DNA of 26,847 nt from an uncultured Desulfobacterales bacterium. GTDB lineage: Bacteria; Desulfobacterota; Desulfobacteria; Desulfobacterales; JAFDCJ01. A program made the translations under genes and the position numbers. The stretch covers positions 1 through 26,847 of the forward strand of contig CALZJV010000064.1 in assembly GCA_945787595.1 (NCBI GenBank), given 5' to 3'. This document shows positions 16,811 through 25,737 of the stretch, in pieces; positions within the stretch are counted from its first letter, which is position 1, and each line of letters begins with the position of its first letter. The notes beneath the pieces were generated by a model. It was not told the origin of the DNA. It saw only the letters and a list, made by a program, of their open reading frames with translations, and ran no database searches.

Positions 16811-17020
16811 ACTGAGCGGTTCCAGGTTCAGGGTTCAAAGTTCAAAGGTTACAACCGATGAATAGTGCTCCCAATATTAATTAAAATCTAAAATACTCGT
16901 CATACCCCATTGAGCGAACCGGATTTATAACCAGATGAGGACATGATCCCTTTGGTACGAGCTGTCTGGGTTTTTCAACCCAGAACGGTGAACCCTGAAC
17001 TGCCCAACCTAGATAAAAAT
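16811..17020. repeat. Inverted word-array pair (GGTTCAGGGTTCAAAG / TGAACCCTGAAC type)
   Basis: Arm 16822-16848 is built of GGTTCA and GTTCAAAG words. The opposite arm, near 16989-17003, reads TGAACCCTGAACTGC, complementary to 16823-16837 for 13 of 15 bases. The first arm begins 11 nt after the stop codon of the thioredoxin/HEAT gene. Inside is a separate hairpin, TCTGGGTT-TTTC-AACCCAGA (16965-16984). Similar words recur at 25709-25737. The rest of the gap up to 17112 holds only the terminator listed next. Confidence 0.7.
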
Positions 17021-17050
17021 AAAGCCCCGTCGCATCAACGACGGGGCTTT
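17021..17050 (-). terminator. Strong rho-independent terminator of the ribosomal operon
   Basis: A perfect 12-bp stem (AAAGCCCCGTCG with CGACGGGGCTTT) with a 6-nt loop is followed on the minus strand by TTTATTTTTA. It lies 63 bp after the rplQ stop and closes the alpha operon. It can also act on the plus strand for the upstream three-gene unit, though the tail there is weaker. Confidence 0.93.
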
Positions 17051-17112
17051 GTTTAAATTTTCATAAATAAACTATTTGACAGGCATATCGGACCGGCATT
17101 CACCCGTCAGAA

Positions 17113-17889
17113 CTATTTTTCATCCTTGACGGTTTTCTTTGTCGGTGTCTTTTTTTTCGCGCTATCCGGTGCGTCCTTTTTTTCTGCCTTCACAGCTTGC
17201 TCTTTAGGTGCTGATTTGGTTTTCTTGGCAGGCTTATCTTTTTTTGTATCCTCAGCGGCCGACTTGGTTTTTACCTTCGCCGGCTCAGTTTTTACTTTAG
17301 ATGGTTCGTCTTTGGCCTTTGCGGCCGTTTCTTTCACGGCCGTCTTCTTGGCCGCTACATCAGCGATTTCTTTTTTATCCGTCGATTTGGCCTTTTTTTT
17401 CACCGGCGCCTTTTCTTTCACGTCTGCTTTGACAGTCTGCGCAGCGGCTGGTGTCTTTATATCAGCAGCCTTCTTCTTTTGCTTTCCTTCAGTTTTGGTT
17501 TTTTTCTTTTTGGCCTTCTTCTTTTTGGTACTTTCGAGAGCTATCAATTCAACAAGTGACATGGAGGCAGCATCTCCCGGTCGTTTTCCCAGTTTAATAA
17601 CCCGGGTATAGCCGCCGGATACCGCGCCAAACCGCTCGTCGGCTTGTTCAAACAGCTTATGGACAACTTCTTTTTCCCTCACAATGGCAAGGGCTTGACG
17701 TCTGGCATGCAGGTCACCACGTTTTGCCAGGGTGATCAGGTGATCTGCCCAGCGTCTAATCTCCTTGGCTCTTGCTCCGGTAGTTCGGATCCGATCATGT
17801 TTAAGCAGAGAGGTAACCATGTTTCTAAACATGGCATGGCGGTGGCTCGGGGTTCGGTTCAGTTTGAGGCCTGCTTTACGATGTCTCAT
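17113..17889 (-). CDS. rplQ: 50S ribosomal protein L17 with long lysine/alanine-rich C-terminal tail
   Basis: L17 is a large-subunit protein. The conserved part is residues 1 to ~120: [56 protein letters not shown] and MSLVEL. After that comes a tail of about 130 residues rich in Lys, Ala, Thr and Glu ([16 protein letters not shown] and similar), disordered and highly basic, in the style of histone-H1-like tails. Bacterial L17 is normally 115-130 residues; this one is 258. The start is ATG 17889, matching family N-termini; the frame is open upstream to 17943 but that part overlaps the end of rpoA. The tail has slippage-prone A-rich codons. Confidence 0.93.
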   Translation of the reverse strand: MRHRKAGLKLNRTPSHRHAMFRNMVTSLLKHDRIRTTGARAKEIRRWADHLITLAKRGDLHARRQALAIVREKEVVHKLFEQADERFGAVSGGYTRVIKLGKRPGDAASMSLVELIALESTKKKKAKKKKTKTEGKQKKKAADIKTPAAAQTVKADVKEKAPVKKKAKSTDKKEIADVAAKKTAVKETAAKAKDEPSKVKTEPAKVKTKSAAEDTKKDKPAKKTKSAPKEQAVKAEKKDAPDSAKKKTPTKKTVKDEK

Positions 17890-17896
17890 TATACTG

Positions 17897-18916
17897 TTAC
17901 TCTCCTTCTTCAGTCTCTTCCTCTGGTGGAACAAACCCTTCAAGCTTCATCCCAAGCGAAAGGCCCATCTCGTTCAGGACTTCTTTAATTTCATTTAATG
18001 ACTTTCGACCGAAATTTTTGGTTTTCAACATCTCCGGTTCAGTCTTGCTCACCAGTTGATAAATTTTATTTATATCCGCATTTTTCAAGCAATTTGCGCT
18101 GCGCACGGAAAGTTCGAGTTCTTCAACGCTACGGTAAAGATTGTCATTAAACTGGGGCGCCTGCCTTTCTTCAGTCCTTGTATCCACCTGCGGTTCAAGC
18201 TGTTCATCAAAATTGATAAAGAGTGTCATCTGTTCTTTGAGTATTTTGGCCGCATAGGCAATGGCATCTTCCGGGGCAACACTCCCGTCTGTCCAGATTT
18301 CCATAGTAAGTTTGTCATAATCGGTACGCTGGCCGATACGGGCATTACCGACTGTAAAGTTGACTCGTTTGATGGGTGAAAAAACGGCATCAATGGGTAT
18401 GGTGCCGGCAGGTGCATCCTCATCCTTATTGGCTTCAGCCAGGGAGTAGCCCTTACCCACTCTAACTTCCATTTCCATCTTCAAGCCTGCTTTTTCTGAA
18501 AGCGTGGCAATAAGCTGCTTCTTGTTGAGCACCTCGCACTGCCCATCATCACTGATAATATCTCCAGCCGTTAACGGACCCTCGCCGCTTGCATCGATGC
18601 GCACTGTTTTGGGCTCCGGATCTTTAACTTTAAAGCGCACCTGTTTTAAGTTCAGGATAATCTCGGAAACATCTTCAAGAACACCTGGAATAGCACTAAA
18701 TTCATGCATCACAGCATCGAATTTAACCGACACAATAGCAGCGCCGTATAAGGAAGAAAGAATGATTCTCCTTAAGCTGTTGCCGATGGTAATCCCAAAT
18801 CCTCTTTCAAGGGGCTCACAAACAAATTTACAATAAGATGGATTGCTGGTTACTTGAACTTTTTCTGGCTTCATCAACTCCTGCCAGTTCATGTACATAA
18901 GTTCATCAGACGGCAT
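17897..18916 (-). CDS. rpoA: DNA-directed RNA polymerase subunit alpha
   Basis: The alpha subunit forms the polymerase assembly platform (N-terminal domain, [21 protein letters not shown]) and contacts activators and UP elements through its C-terminal domain ([31 protein letters not shown]). It has 339 residues, standard. AGGAGAT lies 8 nt before ATG 18916. It is next to last in the alpha operon, between rpsD and rplQ, 7 bp before the latter. Confidence 0.98.
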   Translation of the reverse strand: MPSDELMYMNWQELMKPEKVQVTSNPSYCKFVCEPLERGFGITIGNSLRRIILSSLYGAAIVSVKFDAVMHEFSAIPGVLEDVSEIILNLKQVRFKVKDPEPKTVRIDASGEGPLTAGDIISDDGQCEVLNKKQLIATLSEKAGLKMEMEVRVGKGYSLAEANKDEDAPAGTIPIDAVFSPIKRVNFTVGNARIGQRTDYDKLTMEIWTDGSVAPEDAIAYAAKILKEQMTLFINFDEQLEPQVDTRTEERQAPQFNDNLYRSVEELELSVRSANCLKNADINKIYQLVSKTEPEMLKTKNFGRKSLNEIKEVLNEMGLSLGMKLEGFVPPEEETEEGE

Positions 18917-19016
18917 TTTATGATCTCCTGATTATTTCAGGTTTTGATATTTTGACCACGATCCGCGGCCACTCTACCCTGGTTGCAATTGCATGTACGA
19001 TGCATTAAAGGTTGTG

Positions 19017-19646
19017 TTATTTAGAGTAAAGCTCGACAATGAGTTGTTCTTGAATCGGCATGGTAAGATCCTCACGTATCGGAAAACTTTTCACCATGCC
19101 CTTCATGCTGTCTTTTTCAAGATCAAGCCACTGAGGAACTCCCCTGCGAACCACTGCATCGAGGGAGTCCTGAAGTGCCTGAATCTTTTTGCTTTTCTCC
19201 CGTATTTCTATCATATCACCTATTTTGACTACGAAAGATGGTATATCAACTCTCTTGCCATTGATTAATAAGTGCCGATGGCGGACAAACTGCCGGGCCT
19301 GGGCACGCGAACTGGCAAAACCCAGCCGGTAGACAACATTGTCCAACCGTCGCTCAAGCATCACAAGCAGGTTTGTACCCGTAATACCTTTCTGACGTTC
19401 CGCCTTATTAAAAAATAAATGGAACTGCTTTTCAGAGATACCGTACATTCGTTTTACTTTTTGTTTTTCCCGCAGCTGAACACCGTAATCCGAGGGCTTT
19501 CTGCCCCGACGCTCTCCGTGCTGACCCGGCGGATAGGTCCGTCGGTCAAAGGCACATTTATCCGAATAACAGCGATCTCCTTTAAGAAAAAGCTTTAGAT
19601 TTTCCCGTCGGCATTGCCGACAAACGGAATCCGTATATCTTGCCAA
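19017..19646 (-). CDS. rpsD: 30S ribosomal protein S4
   Basis: S4 is a primary 16S-rRNA-binding protein and, in enterobacteria, the alpha-operon translational repressor. It is of the zinc-binding form, with C9, C12, C26 and C31 present in the N-terminus. The S4 RNA-binding domain is clear ([29 protein letters not shown]). It has 209 residues. The start codon is TTG at 19646, with GGAGG 5 nt upstream. Confidence 0.97.
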   Translation of the reverse strand: MARYTDSVCRQCRRENLKLFLKGDRCYSDKCAFDRRTYPPGQHGERRGRKPSDYGVQLREKQKVKRMYGISEKQFHLFFNKAERQKGITGTNLLVMLERRLDNVVYRLGFASSRAQARQFVRHRHLLINGKRVDIPSFVVKIGDMIEIREKSKKIQALQDSLDAVVRRGVPQWLDLEKDSMKGMVKSFPIREDLTMPIQEQLIVELYSK

Positions 19647-19666
19647 GTTTTCCTCCCTGATCTTAG

Positions 19667-19800
19667 TTGATTAGTTGATTGGTTGATTAGTTGATTAGTT
19701 GTGATGAATAGTTTCCATACTTCTAACTAAATTATCTATTGAATGAAAAATTTATGCAGTCAACTTTCTTACCAGTCAACCAGTCAACTATTCAACTATT
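19667..19800. repeat. Inverted pair of 8-nt unit arrays (TTGATTAG / CTATTCAA type)
   Basis: Left arm 19667-19701: units TTGATTAG, TTGATTGG, TTGATTAG, TTGATTAG, TTG. Right arm about 19772-19799: units CCAGTCAA, CCAGTCAA, CTATTCAA, CTATTTCA. The arms are complementary at the TCAA/TTGA positions and vary between them. In gene direction the first arm abuts the rpsK stop codon (19801-19803). The whole element fills the rpsK-rpsD spacer and separates genes that are usually adjacent. Confidence 0.85.
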
Positions 19801-20187
19801 TCATACTCTGCGTCTTTTCGGCGGTCGGCAGCCATTGTGAGGGATGGGAGTTACATCCTTAATCATTACCACGCTAAATCCGGTGGCCTGCAGTGCTCTC
19901 AATGCCGATTCTCGCCCCGGACCGGGCCCTTTGACGTATACTTCAACACTTCGCATGCCATGTTCCATAGCCTTCTTTGCGGCATCCTGAGCCGCTAGTT
20001 GTGCGGCAAAAGGCGTGCTTTTACGCGATCCCTTAAATCCCTGAACGCCTGCACTTGACCAGGCAACAACATTTCCCACCGTATCGGTTATGGTGACAAT
20101 GGTGTTGTTAAAAGTCGATTGAATGTGAACAACTCCATTGGCAACATTTTTCTTTACTTTCTTTTTAGTACGGGTTTTTTTCGCCAT
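19801..20187 (-). CDS. rpsK: 30S ribosomal protein S11
   Basis: S11 is a platform protein of the small subunit near the mRNA exit. Family blocks: [55 protein letters not shown] and [16 protein letters not shown]. It has 128 residues, normal. ATG start with AGAGG about 8 nt upstream. A 160-bp spacer follows rpsM, longer than usual. Confidence 0.98.
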   Translation of the reverse strand: MAKKTRTKKKVKKNVANGVVHIQSTFNNTIVTITDTVGNVVAWSSAGVQGFKGSRKSTPFAAQLAAQDAAKKAMEHGMRSVEVYVKGPGPGRESALRALQATGFSVVMIKDVTPIPHNGCRPPKRRRV

Positions 20188-20347
20188 CTATAACGCCTCT
20201 CATGATTGACAACTTTATATTTAGGATAGATCCGCCGGAGGCGGAATGGAATTCTTTCAACCTTAAAATCAATATTCTATAATTAACGCAGCAAACAGTC
20301 GACGGCTGACCACAAATCTTCTCACCCCAGTTGGTACCAAAATTCAA
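20188..20347. other. rpsM-rpsK spacer with palindrome
   Basis: The 160-bp spacer contains the perfect palindrome TCCGCC-GGA-GGCGGA (20231-20245) followed by GGAATTCTTTCAA, which resembles the GGAATTCTATC core of the elements at 11581 and 26652. An open minus-strand frame crosses it but shows no family features. Probably a degenerate copy of the repeat family. Confidence 0.4.
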
Positions 20348-20731
20348 TTATTTCTTTTTGATTCCACCTTTCTTTTTAACAGCTGATCGTTTCGGACCCT
20401 TGCGCGTGCGTGCGTTGGTACTTGTCCGCTGTCCCCTGACGGGTAACGATTTCCGATGTCGAAGCCCCCGGTAGCATCCCAGATCCATTAATCGTTTGAT
20501 ATTCATGGAGATTTGGGTACGAAGTTCTCCTTCAACCTTATAGTCACTATCGATGACTTTGCGGATATCGTTGATTTGTTCTTCGGTCAAATCATCGGTC
20601 TTTGTATTCGGATCAATATTCAGCCGGGAAAGAATGCTTTGAGATGCAGTTCTGCCGATGCCGTAAATATAGGTCATACCGATTTCAATCCGTTTTTTTC
20701 TGGGTAAGTCAACCCCCGCGATTCTTGCCAA
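20348..20731 (-). CDS. rpsM: 30S ribosomal protein S13
   Basis: S13 is a head protein of the small subunit that contacts the P-site tRNA and bridges to the large subunit. Blocks: [56 protein letters not shown] and a lysine-rich end. It has 127 residues. The start codon is TTG 20731, with GGAGG 7 nt upstream. It is the first gene of the alpha operon. Confidence 0.98.
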   Translation of the reverse strand: MARIAGVDLPRKKRIEIGMTYIYGIGRTASQSILSRLNIDPNTKTDDLTEEQINDIRKVIDSDYKVEGELRTQISMNIKRLMDLGCYRGLRHRKSLPVRGQRTSTNARTRKGPKRSAVKKKGGIKKK

Positions 20732-20744
20732 ACCGTATCCTCCT

Positions 20745-20858
20745 CTATCCCTGTCTCTGTTTGTGTCGTTTATTTTCGCAAATAACCCGCACGACCCCTT
20801 TTCTTTTGACGATGATACATTTGGGGCACATTCGTTTGACCGATGCTCTAACTTTCAT
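20745..20858 (-). CDS. rpmJ: 50S ribosomal protein L36
   Basis: A 37-residue protein starting [14 protein letters not shown] and ending [10 protein letters not shown]. The zinc ligands C11, C14, C27 and H32 are all present. ATG 20858 has AGAGGAG upstream. It lies 13 bp before rpsM, the usual order infA-rpmJ-rpsM. Confidence 0.96.
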   Translation of the reverse strand: MKVRASVKRMCPKCIIVKRKGVVRVICENKRHKQRQG

Positions 20859-20875
20859 CTAAGACTCCTCTTTCT

Positions 20876-21075
20876 AAATTGAATATTTTAGATTGAAGAT
20901 TGAATATTTATGGAATCTGCCACTTTAATTTTCTTGTGCTCGCTGTTTTTCTGAAAGAAGCAATAATGGCAGTGAATTTTTCACTTTAAATTTTTACCAC
21001 CTGGAAATTTAATACTTAAGAGAAAAACACAAAATATAATGATAGAATACCTCCAATATTCAATAGACAATCTTC
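20876..21075. repeat. Inverted 7-nt unit arrays (ATTGAAG / AATCTTC type) fused to infA
   Basis: Read on the minus strand, the first arm starts right after infA codon 45 with units GAAGATT, GTCTATT and GAATATT, followed by a core containing ATTCTATCATTAT. The second arm (20876-20910) contains AATATTC, AATCTTC, AATCTAA and AATATTC units. The core resembles AATTCTATCAAATTTTATT of the element at 11581-11770. The element thus spans from inside infA to just upstream of rpmJ, about 200 bp. Confidence 0.75.
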
Positions 21076-21210
21076 AATAAAATGCATCCGCATTTTCCCT
21101 GAAATGTGCGCAAGCACCTGGTGCTTGTTTTCCAGTTCAACCTTGAACATGGCATTCGGTAAGGTCTCGAGTACGATACCCTCAACTTTTATTGCCTCCT
21201 CTTTCGCCAT
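21016..21210 (-). pseudogene. infA: Translation initiation factor IF-1, 3'-truncated
   Basis: IF-1 binds the 30S A-site during initiation. Residues 1-45 are normal ([40 protein letters not shown]). After Ile45 the expected IF-1 ending, which includes ILPGD, a VELSPYDL block and a final ITYRYK, is missing. Instead 19 unrelated residues follow, encoded by a repeat array, before a stop. The lost ~27 residues complete the OB-fold, so the product is probably inactive. The downstream sequence to rpmJ was read and contains no displaced 3' end. IF-1 is essential in well-studied bacteria, so another infA elsewhere is predicted. A good AGGAG precedes the ATG. Confidence 0.85.
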
Positions 21211-21292
21211 TGGCTACTCCTGTCTCGGCTCCTCAAATCGAATTAATTATCAAATCCGCCTGTGATGATAGTGTTGATATAACAAAGTAGAA

Positions 21293-22609
21293 CTAGAATC
21301 GTCCCTTCATTTTGCCGCCACTTTTTTTCAAAAAGCCTTCATAATGCCGGCTGAGCATGTGAGATTCCATCTGGGCGACGGTATCAATCGCCACTCCGAC
21401 TACAATGAGAAGGGCTGTGCCACCAAAATAAAATGGGACGTTGAACCTCGTGATAAGAATCGATGGCAGTACACAGACAGTCGAAACATAGATAGCACCG
21501 CCGAGAGTTATACGGGTCAACACTTTGTCAATATAATCCGCTGTACGCTTGCCGGGACGAATCCCGGGGATATACCCGCCGGCTTTCTTCATATTGTCGG
21601 CGACGTCAACAGGATTAAAGGTAACGGCGGTATAAAAATAGCAAAAGAAAAAGATAAATCCGATGAATAATAGCTCGTATACGGCATTGCCCGGCCGCAT
21701 GGCGGCGGTAACACTTTGGATCCATTCAACTTCAACAAAGCTGCCGATGGTCGCTGGAAACATGATAATTGAAGAAGCGAAAATCGGCGGAATAACACCG
21801 GATGTATTTATCTTTAAAGGAAGATGGGTACTTTGGCCGCCATACATTCTGCGACCGACAACCCTTTTGGCATATTGCACCGGAATACGGCGCTGCCCCT
21901 GTTCGACAAATATGATAAATCCGACAACTGCAACCATCAAGACGAGTAGAATCAGAATAGCAAATATTCCCATCTCCCCTGTGGAAAGAAGACGAACGGT
22001 ATTGACAATTGCTCCTGGCAGTCCGGTCACAATACCGGCAAAGATTATCAGAGAAATACCGTTACCAACGCCTCGCTCGGTAATCTGCTCGCCGAGCCAC
22101 ATAATAAAGGCCGTGCCTGCCGTCAGGGTAATGACGGTCAGCAGCCGAAACCCCCAACCCGCCATTAATACTACCGGAGCACCGCTGGGAGAGGTCATAC
22201 TTTCCAACCCCACACTGATACCGAAACCCTGGATAATACTTAAAACCACCGTGCCGTAACGGGTGTACTGGGTAATTTTTTTCCGTCCCTGTTCGCCTTC
22301 CTTTTTTAGCTGTTCAAGATGGGGAATAACGACCGTTAGAAGCTGCAGAATAATAGACGCACTGATATAGGGCATAATGCCGAGCGCAAATACGGACAGC
22401 CTCTCGAAAGCACCGCCTGAGAACATATTGAATATTCCGAATATCGTGCCTTCGGCTTGTGCAAAAAAAGAGGCTAGCGCAACGCTGTCGATTCCCGGAA
22501 CCGGCACGTGGACGCCGACACGATAGACGATGAGAAGACCTAGCGTGAATAAGATTCTTTTTTTTAATTCGGGTATTTTAAATATATTCTGAAACCCGCC
22601 GCCAATCAT
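21293..22609 (-). CDS. secY: Preprotein translocase subunit SecY
   Basis: SecY is the pore of the Sec translocon in the inner membrane, with ten hydrophobic segments expected. Family blocks: [69 protein letters not shown] and [20 protein letters not shown]. It has 438 residues, normal. Its ATG overlaps the rplO stop by one base (TAATG), so translation is coupled. The usual followers adk and map are absent; infA comes next. Confidence 0.98.
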   Translation of the reverse strand: MIGGGFQNIFKIPELKKRILFTLGLLIVYRVGVHVPVPGIDSVALASFFAQAEGTIFGIFNMFSGGAFERLSVFALGIMPYISASIILQLLTVVIPHLEQLKKEGEQGRKKITQYTRYGTVVLSIIQGFGISVGLESMTSPSGAPVVLMAGWGFRLLTVITLTAGTAFIMWLGEQITERGVGNGISLIIFAGIVTGLPGAIVNTVRLLSTGEMGIFAILILLVLMVAVVGFIIFVEQGQRRIPVQYAKRVVGRRMYGGQSTHLPLKINTSGVIPPIFASSIIMFPATIGSFVEVEWIQSVTAAMRPGNAVYELLFIGFIFFFCYFYTAVTFNPVDVADNMKKAGGYIPGIRPGKRTADYIDKVLTRITLGGAIYVSTVCVLPSILITRFNVPFYFGGTALLIVVGVAIDTVAQMESHMLSRHYEGFLKKSGGKMKGRF

Positions 22610-23049
22610 TATAGGACCTCTATTTTGCCACCAGCCGCTTCAACCTTTTCTCTGGCGCTTTGGCTGACTTTGTCTATTTTAATATCCAGGGCATAGTCTA
22701 TTTGACCGTGTCCCAGAAGTTTTATCCCATCTCTTTTACCACTGACAAGTCCCGCTTGAATCAGCGCTGCCTCATCCACAACACTCCCTTTGTCAAATCG
22801 CTTTAGATCTCGAATGTTAATCACGGCAATGTTTTTTCTGAATATGTTGGCGAACCCGCGCTTGGGTAAGCGGCGGTGCAGCGGCATCTGACCGCCTTCA
22901 TATCCGGGTCGGACCCCGCCGCCGGAACGAGAGTTGAACCCCTTAGTTCCTCGGCCGGCGGTTTTACCGGTACCAGATCCCACACCCCGCCCTAAGCGTT
23001 TTGGGTCTTTACGAGATCCTTTCGCCGGTGATAATTCATTTAGCTTCAT
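22609..23049 (-). CDS. rplO: 50S ribosomal protein L15
   Basis: L15 is a late-assembling large-subunit protein. Blocks: [54 protein letters not shown]. It has 146 residues. The start overlaps the end of rpmD by 14 bp and the stop overlaps secY by one base. Confidence 0.98.
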   Translation of the reverse strand: MKLNELSPAKGSRKDPKRLGRGVGSGTGKTAGRGTKGFNSRSGGGVRPGYEGGQMPLHRRLPKRGFANIFRKNIAVINIRDLKRFDKGSVVDEAALIQAGLVSGKRDGIKLLGHGQIDYALDIKIDKVSQSAREKVEAAGGKIEVL

Positions 23050-23233
23050 CAGTCTTCTCCTCAGCTTTTACCAAATGCGACACGACATTGATCATCCCTC
23101 GAATGGAAGGTGTATCCTGAAGCTCGACAGTCCTGTTTAGTTTGGTCAATCCCATGCCTCTCAGGACTTTACGATGCTTTTCAGGTCGTCCGATCATACT
23201 TTTTACAAGTGTAATTCTCAGCATTGCTGCCAT
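23036..23233 (-). CDS. rpmD: 50S ribosomal protein L30
   Basis: A small large-subunit protein; ITLVKSMIGRPEKHRKVLRG and GLTKLNRTVELQDTPSIRGM are diagnostic. ATG 23233 chosen (65 residues), with AAAGGA about 9 nt upstream; ATG 23224 is an alternative. The 3' end overlaps rplO. Confidence 0.95.
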   Translation of the reverse strand: MAAMLRITLVKSMIGRPEKHRKVLRGMGLTKLNRTVELQDTPSIRGMINVVSHLVKAEEKTDEAK

Positions 23234-23247
23234 CAAATATATCCTTT

Positions 23248-23742
23248 CTACAAATCCTCAACATTAATTCCGCGCCTGGCGGCAACCTGGCCACGGCTTT
23301 CAAGCTGTTGGAGCCCGGCAATAGTTGCCTTTACCAGGTTGTGGGGATTGTGGGATCCGAGACACTTGGTTAGAATGTTTTGAACACCGACAGCTTCAAG
23401 CACAGCCCGCACGGCACCTCCCGCAATTACGCCGGTGCCCTGGGCGGCAGGTTTCAGCAAAACCCTTCCGGCGCCAAATCGCCCTATCACTTCGTAAGGT
23501 ATGGTCCCCTCAATAAGAGATATGTTGACCATGCTCTTTTTCGCTTTTTCTACACCTTTACGTATGGCTTCCGGCACTTCTCCGGCTTTACCGAGGCCAA
23601 AGCCGACCGAACCACCACCATCACCAACGACAACAATGGCACTAAAACTAAATCTGCGGCCACCCTTGACGACCTTGGCCACGCGATTGATATGAACCAC
23701 TTTGTCAATTAATTGAATTTCATCTATATCCTGCTTAAACAA
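23248..23742 (-). CDS. rpsE: 30S ribosomal protein S5
   Basis: S5 contributes to decoding fidelity. Blocks: [60 protein letters not shown]. It has 164 residues. The start is TTG 23742, supported by GGAG 8 nt upstream. Confidence 0.97.
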   Translation of the reverse strand: MFKQDIDEIQLIDKVVHINRVAKVVKGGRRFSFSAIVVVGDGGGSVGFGLGKAGEVPEAIRKGVEKAKKSMVNISLIEGTIPYEVIGRFGAGRVLLKPAAQGTGVIAGGAVRAVLEAVGVQNILTKCLGSHNPHNLVKATIAGLQQLESRGQVAARRGINVEDL

Positions 23743-23794
23743 GAGCCTGTCTCCTTCACTCTCCGAAAATGATTAAAAACATCAACACGCAGTG

Positions 23795-24163
23795 TTAAAA
23801 AATCAAACCGGCTTTGCGGGCGCCCTCTGAAAGAGATTTGACTCGCCCGTGATATAAAAATCCATTGCGATCAAATACAACTTCCTTGATACCCTGATTA
23901 AGTGCGCGCTCGCCAACCAGTTTGCCGATGAAGTTTGCCGCTGCAATCTTGTTTTTGAATTTGGGAGCATCTTTTGCCTGCTGATTTACGGTGGATGCTG
24001 CAGTCAGCGTACACCCAGCTGTATCATCAATGATTTGGGCGTATATATGTCTTGCACTGCGGAACACACTGAGCCTTGGTCGCTGGGGTGTCCCGTGGAT
24101 TTTTTTCCTGATTCTTTTTTTCCTTTTTAGACGAGCCTGATGTCGAAAGTTCATGGACCCCAT
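23795..24163 (-). CDS. rplR: 50S ribosomal protein L18
   Basis: L18 binds 5S rRNA. Blocks: IHGTPQRPRLSVFRSARHIY, AQIIDDTAGCTLTAAST, VVFDRNGFLYHGRVKSLSEG. It has 122 residues. ATG 24163 has AGAGG about 8 nt upstream; ATG 24154 is a less supported alternative. Confidence 0.97.
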   Translation of the reverse strand: MGSMNFRHQARLKRKKRIRKKIHGTPQRPRLSVFRSARHIYAQIIDDTAGCTLTAASTVNQQAKDAPKFKNKIAAANFIGKLVGERALNQGIKEVVFDRNGFLYHGRVKSLSEGARKAGLIF

Positions 24164-24180
24164 TTTTAAAACCTCTCATA

Positions 24181-24242
24181 ATTGACAAATGACCAGTGAC
24201 GATTTAAAAAGTTCTTTCAATATTCACTCTTCAATCTTCAAT
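24181..24242. repeat. Small inverted 7-nt unit element in the rplF-rplR spacer
   Basis: The left part 24181-24203 is ATTGACA, AATGACC, AGTGACG units. The right part 24219-24242 is AATATTC, ACTCTTC, AATCTTC units. A short core, ATTTAAAAAGTTCTTTC, resembles the AGTTAAGGAATTCTATC core at 26668-26684. In gene direction the array begins directly at the rplF stop codon (24243-24245). Confidence 0.7.
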
Positions 24243-24782
24243 TTATTTAGTGCCGGTCTTGCCGGCCTTTCTTCTAATATGTTCCTCGGCATATTTGATG
24301 CCCTTACCTTTATAAGGTTCAGGCGGCCGAATTCGCCGAATGGCTGCCGCTGCAAGACCGACTTTTTGTTTGTCGATTCCGATCAGTTTAATATTGTTAT
24401 TTTTTGCTACGGTTGCTGTAATGCCCTTGGGCAGGTCATAAGTTACAGGATTTGAATAACCGACATTAAAAATAATCTTCTCACCGCTGAGTTCAGCACG
24501 ATAACCGATGCCGTTAACTGCCAGATTACGCTCAAATCCCTGGGTCACACCGGTAATCATGTTTGCGATTAGACTGCGGGTAAGTCCCTGCAATGCCCGG
24601 CTGCGCCGGTCTGCAGTCACCATCGTGACATTCATGACGCCATCTTCTATCTTCAAATCGACAGCAGGATGGATCGATTGGCTTAGTTTGCCTTTTTCAC
24701 CTTCGACTGTCAGCGATCTGTTCAGATATGTGACTTTGGTTTTATCCGGTATCGGTACCGGTTCTTTTCCGACTCGGGACAT
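24243..24782 (-). CDS. rplF: 50S ribosomal protein L6
   Basis: L6 lies near the factor-binding stalk base. Blocks: MSRVGKEPVPIPDKTKV, VTQGFERNLAVNGIGYRAEL, GIDKQKVGLAAAAIRRIRPP and EPYKGKGIKYAEEHIRRKAG. It has 179 residues. GGAG precedes ATG 24782. Confidence 0.98.
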   Translation of the reverse strand: MSRVGKEPVPIPDKTKVTYLNRSLTVEGEKGKLSQSIHPAVDLKIEDGVMNVTMVTADRRSRALQGLTRSLIANMITGVTQGFERNLAVNGIGYRAELSGEKIIFNVGYSNPVTYDLPKGITATVAKNNNIKLIGIDKQKVGLAAAAIRRIRPPEPYKGKGIKYAEEHIRRKAGKTGTK

Positions 24783-24943
24783 GAGCTGTTCTCCTGGATT
24801 TAGCTGTATAACGCGGTTTCAATTTGATGCGAACTTCTGAACCTTGACCTCTAAACCCCTGAATAGTTATCGAATATTTAACGATCCGCTCTGCAACTGA
24901 CAAACCGACATATCATTCAACAAATCAACCATTTGTCACGGAT

Positions 24944-25308
24944 CTACCAGACATGGCAGAGAATCTCACCACCGGCGTTCAATTGACGCGCTTTTTTATC
25001 CGTCATAACTCCCTGAGAAGTGGATAAAATTGCAATGCCCATACCGTTGAAAACCGGCTTTATCTCTTTGCACTTTACGTACACCCGCCTGCTGGGCTTG
25101 CTGATGCGCTTGAGCCCGTATATTACATTGGATTGTCCCTGGCCATACTTGAGATAAAGTCGCAAAATACCCTGTTTGCCGTCTTTAAGGAACTTTTTGC
25201 CAACTCGATTTTTAATGTCGATCCCGGGACATCCACGCTGTTAAATTTTGCCTTGGCCGCATTACGAACGCGGGTTAACATGTCGGCTATTGGATCACTA
25301 ATCGCCAT
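24944..25308 (-). pseudogene. rpsH: 30S ribosomal protein S8, internal deletion with frameshift
   Basis: S8 is a primary 16S-rRNA-binding protein and the spc-operon repressor in enterobacteria. The first 38 codons ([20 protein letters not shown] to TLKIELAK) are in one frame. From about 25170 the rest continues in another frame: [30 protein letters not shown], and so on to GGEILCHVW. Joined, these give about 120 residues where 130-132 are expected. The missing stretch is the VLKEEGFIEDF-like helix, so roughly 30-35 bp were lost, not a multiple of three. Translation from ATG 25308 (AGGAGAAAA upstream) would stop after 61 codons. Loss would be lethal unless another rpsH exists, so an assembly or sequencing fault must be considered. 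Confidence 0.85.
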
Positions 25309-25466
25309 TGTTTTCTCCTGTTATACTTGTCTCCGACGCCTGACCGCTGGTTATCGGAATTCGGCACCTTAATCGACGTCTATATAATCTGTATAGGCTA
25401 TCCGAAACACCAACAACTCGCTTACTATTTAAAATTAAGTTGAAACACCATTGGCCGGCAGTCGCT

Positions 25467-25652
25467 TCACCAGCTTGATTTAACGACTCCGGGAAGTTTG
25501 CCCTGGGAAGCAAACACACGAAAGCAGATCCGACATACGCCGAATTTCCTCAAATACCCTCTGGGCCGGCCACAAACCGGACATCTGTTATAATTTCTTA
25601 CTTTAAACTTAGGTTTTCGCGTCGCTTTTATTCTAAGCGCTTTTTTTGCCAA
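25467..25652 (-). CDS. rpsN: 30S ribosomal protein S14, zinc-binding type
   Basis: The short (61-residue) C+ form of S14 with zinc ligands C24, C27, C40 and C43 ([17 protein letters not shown]). The start is TTG 25652, with GGGGG 5 nt upstream. It keeps the usual position between rplE and rpsH. Confidence 0.97.
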   Translation of the reverse strand: MAKKALRIKATRKPKFKVRNYNRCPVCGRPRGYLRKFGVCRICFRVFASQGKLPGVVKSSW

Positions 25653-25708
25653 ATCGTCCCCCTATTGTGTTATGGGTCTCTTGGTTCATGGCCGCTTCGC
25701 CGGCCAGC

Positions 25709-25737
25709 TGCTGGGCTGAACCCTGAACCTTTGAACC
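25709..25737. repeat. Word array GAACCCTGAACCTTTGAACC after rplE
   Basis: TGAACCC, TGAACCT and TTGAACCT words abut the rplE stop codon at 25738-25740. They are the same words as in the element at 16811-17020. A weak partner, CTTGGTTCATGG, lies near 25680-25692 on the other side of a GC-rich palindromic stretch. Confidence 0.5.

Noticed and set aside
17126..17611. 161-codon hydrophobic frame opposite rplQ
   Set aside because: Antisense shadow of the lysine/alanine-rich L17 tail, whose complement reads as Phe/Leu/Ser/Ala-rich.
19667..19800. Tandem repeats as a CRISPR array
   Set aside because: Units are 8 nt with no spacers, arranged as two inverted arms; no cas genes in the window.
20165..20347. 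60-codon minus-strand frame between rpsM and rpsK
   Set aside because: No conserved motif; overlaps the rpsK start and a palindromic repeat; the rpsK start is secure.
24944..25308. Programmed frameshift in rpsH
   Set aside because: About eleven conserved residues are missing as well as the frame, so a deletion explains it better; no slippery site plus structure is evident.
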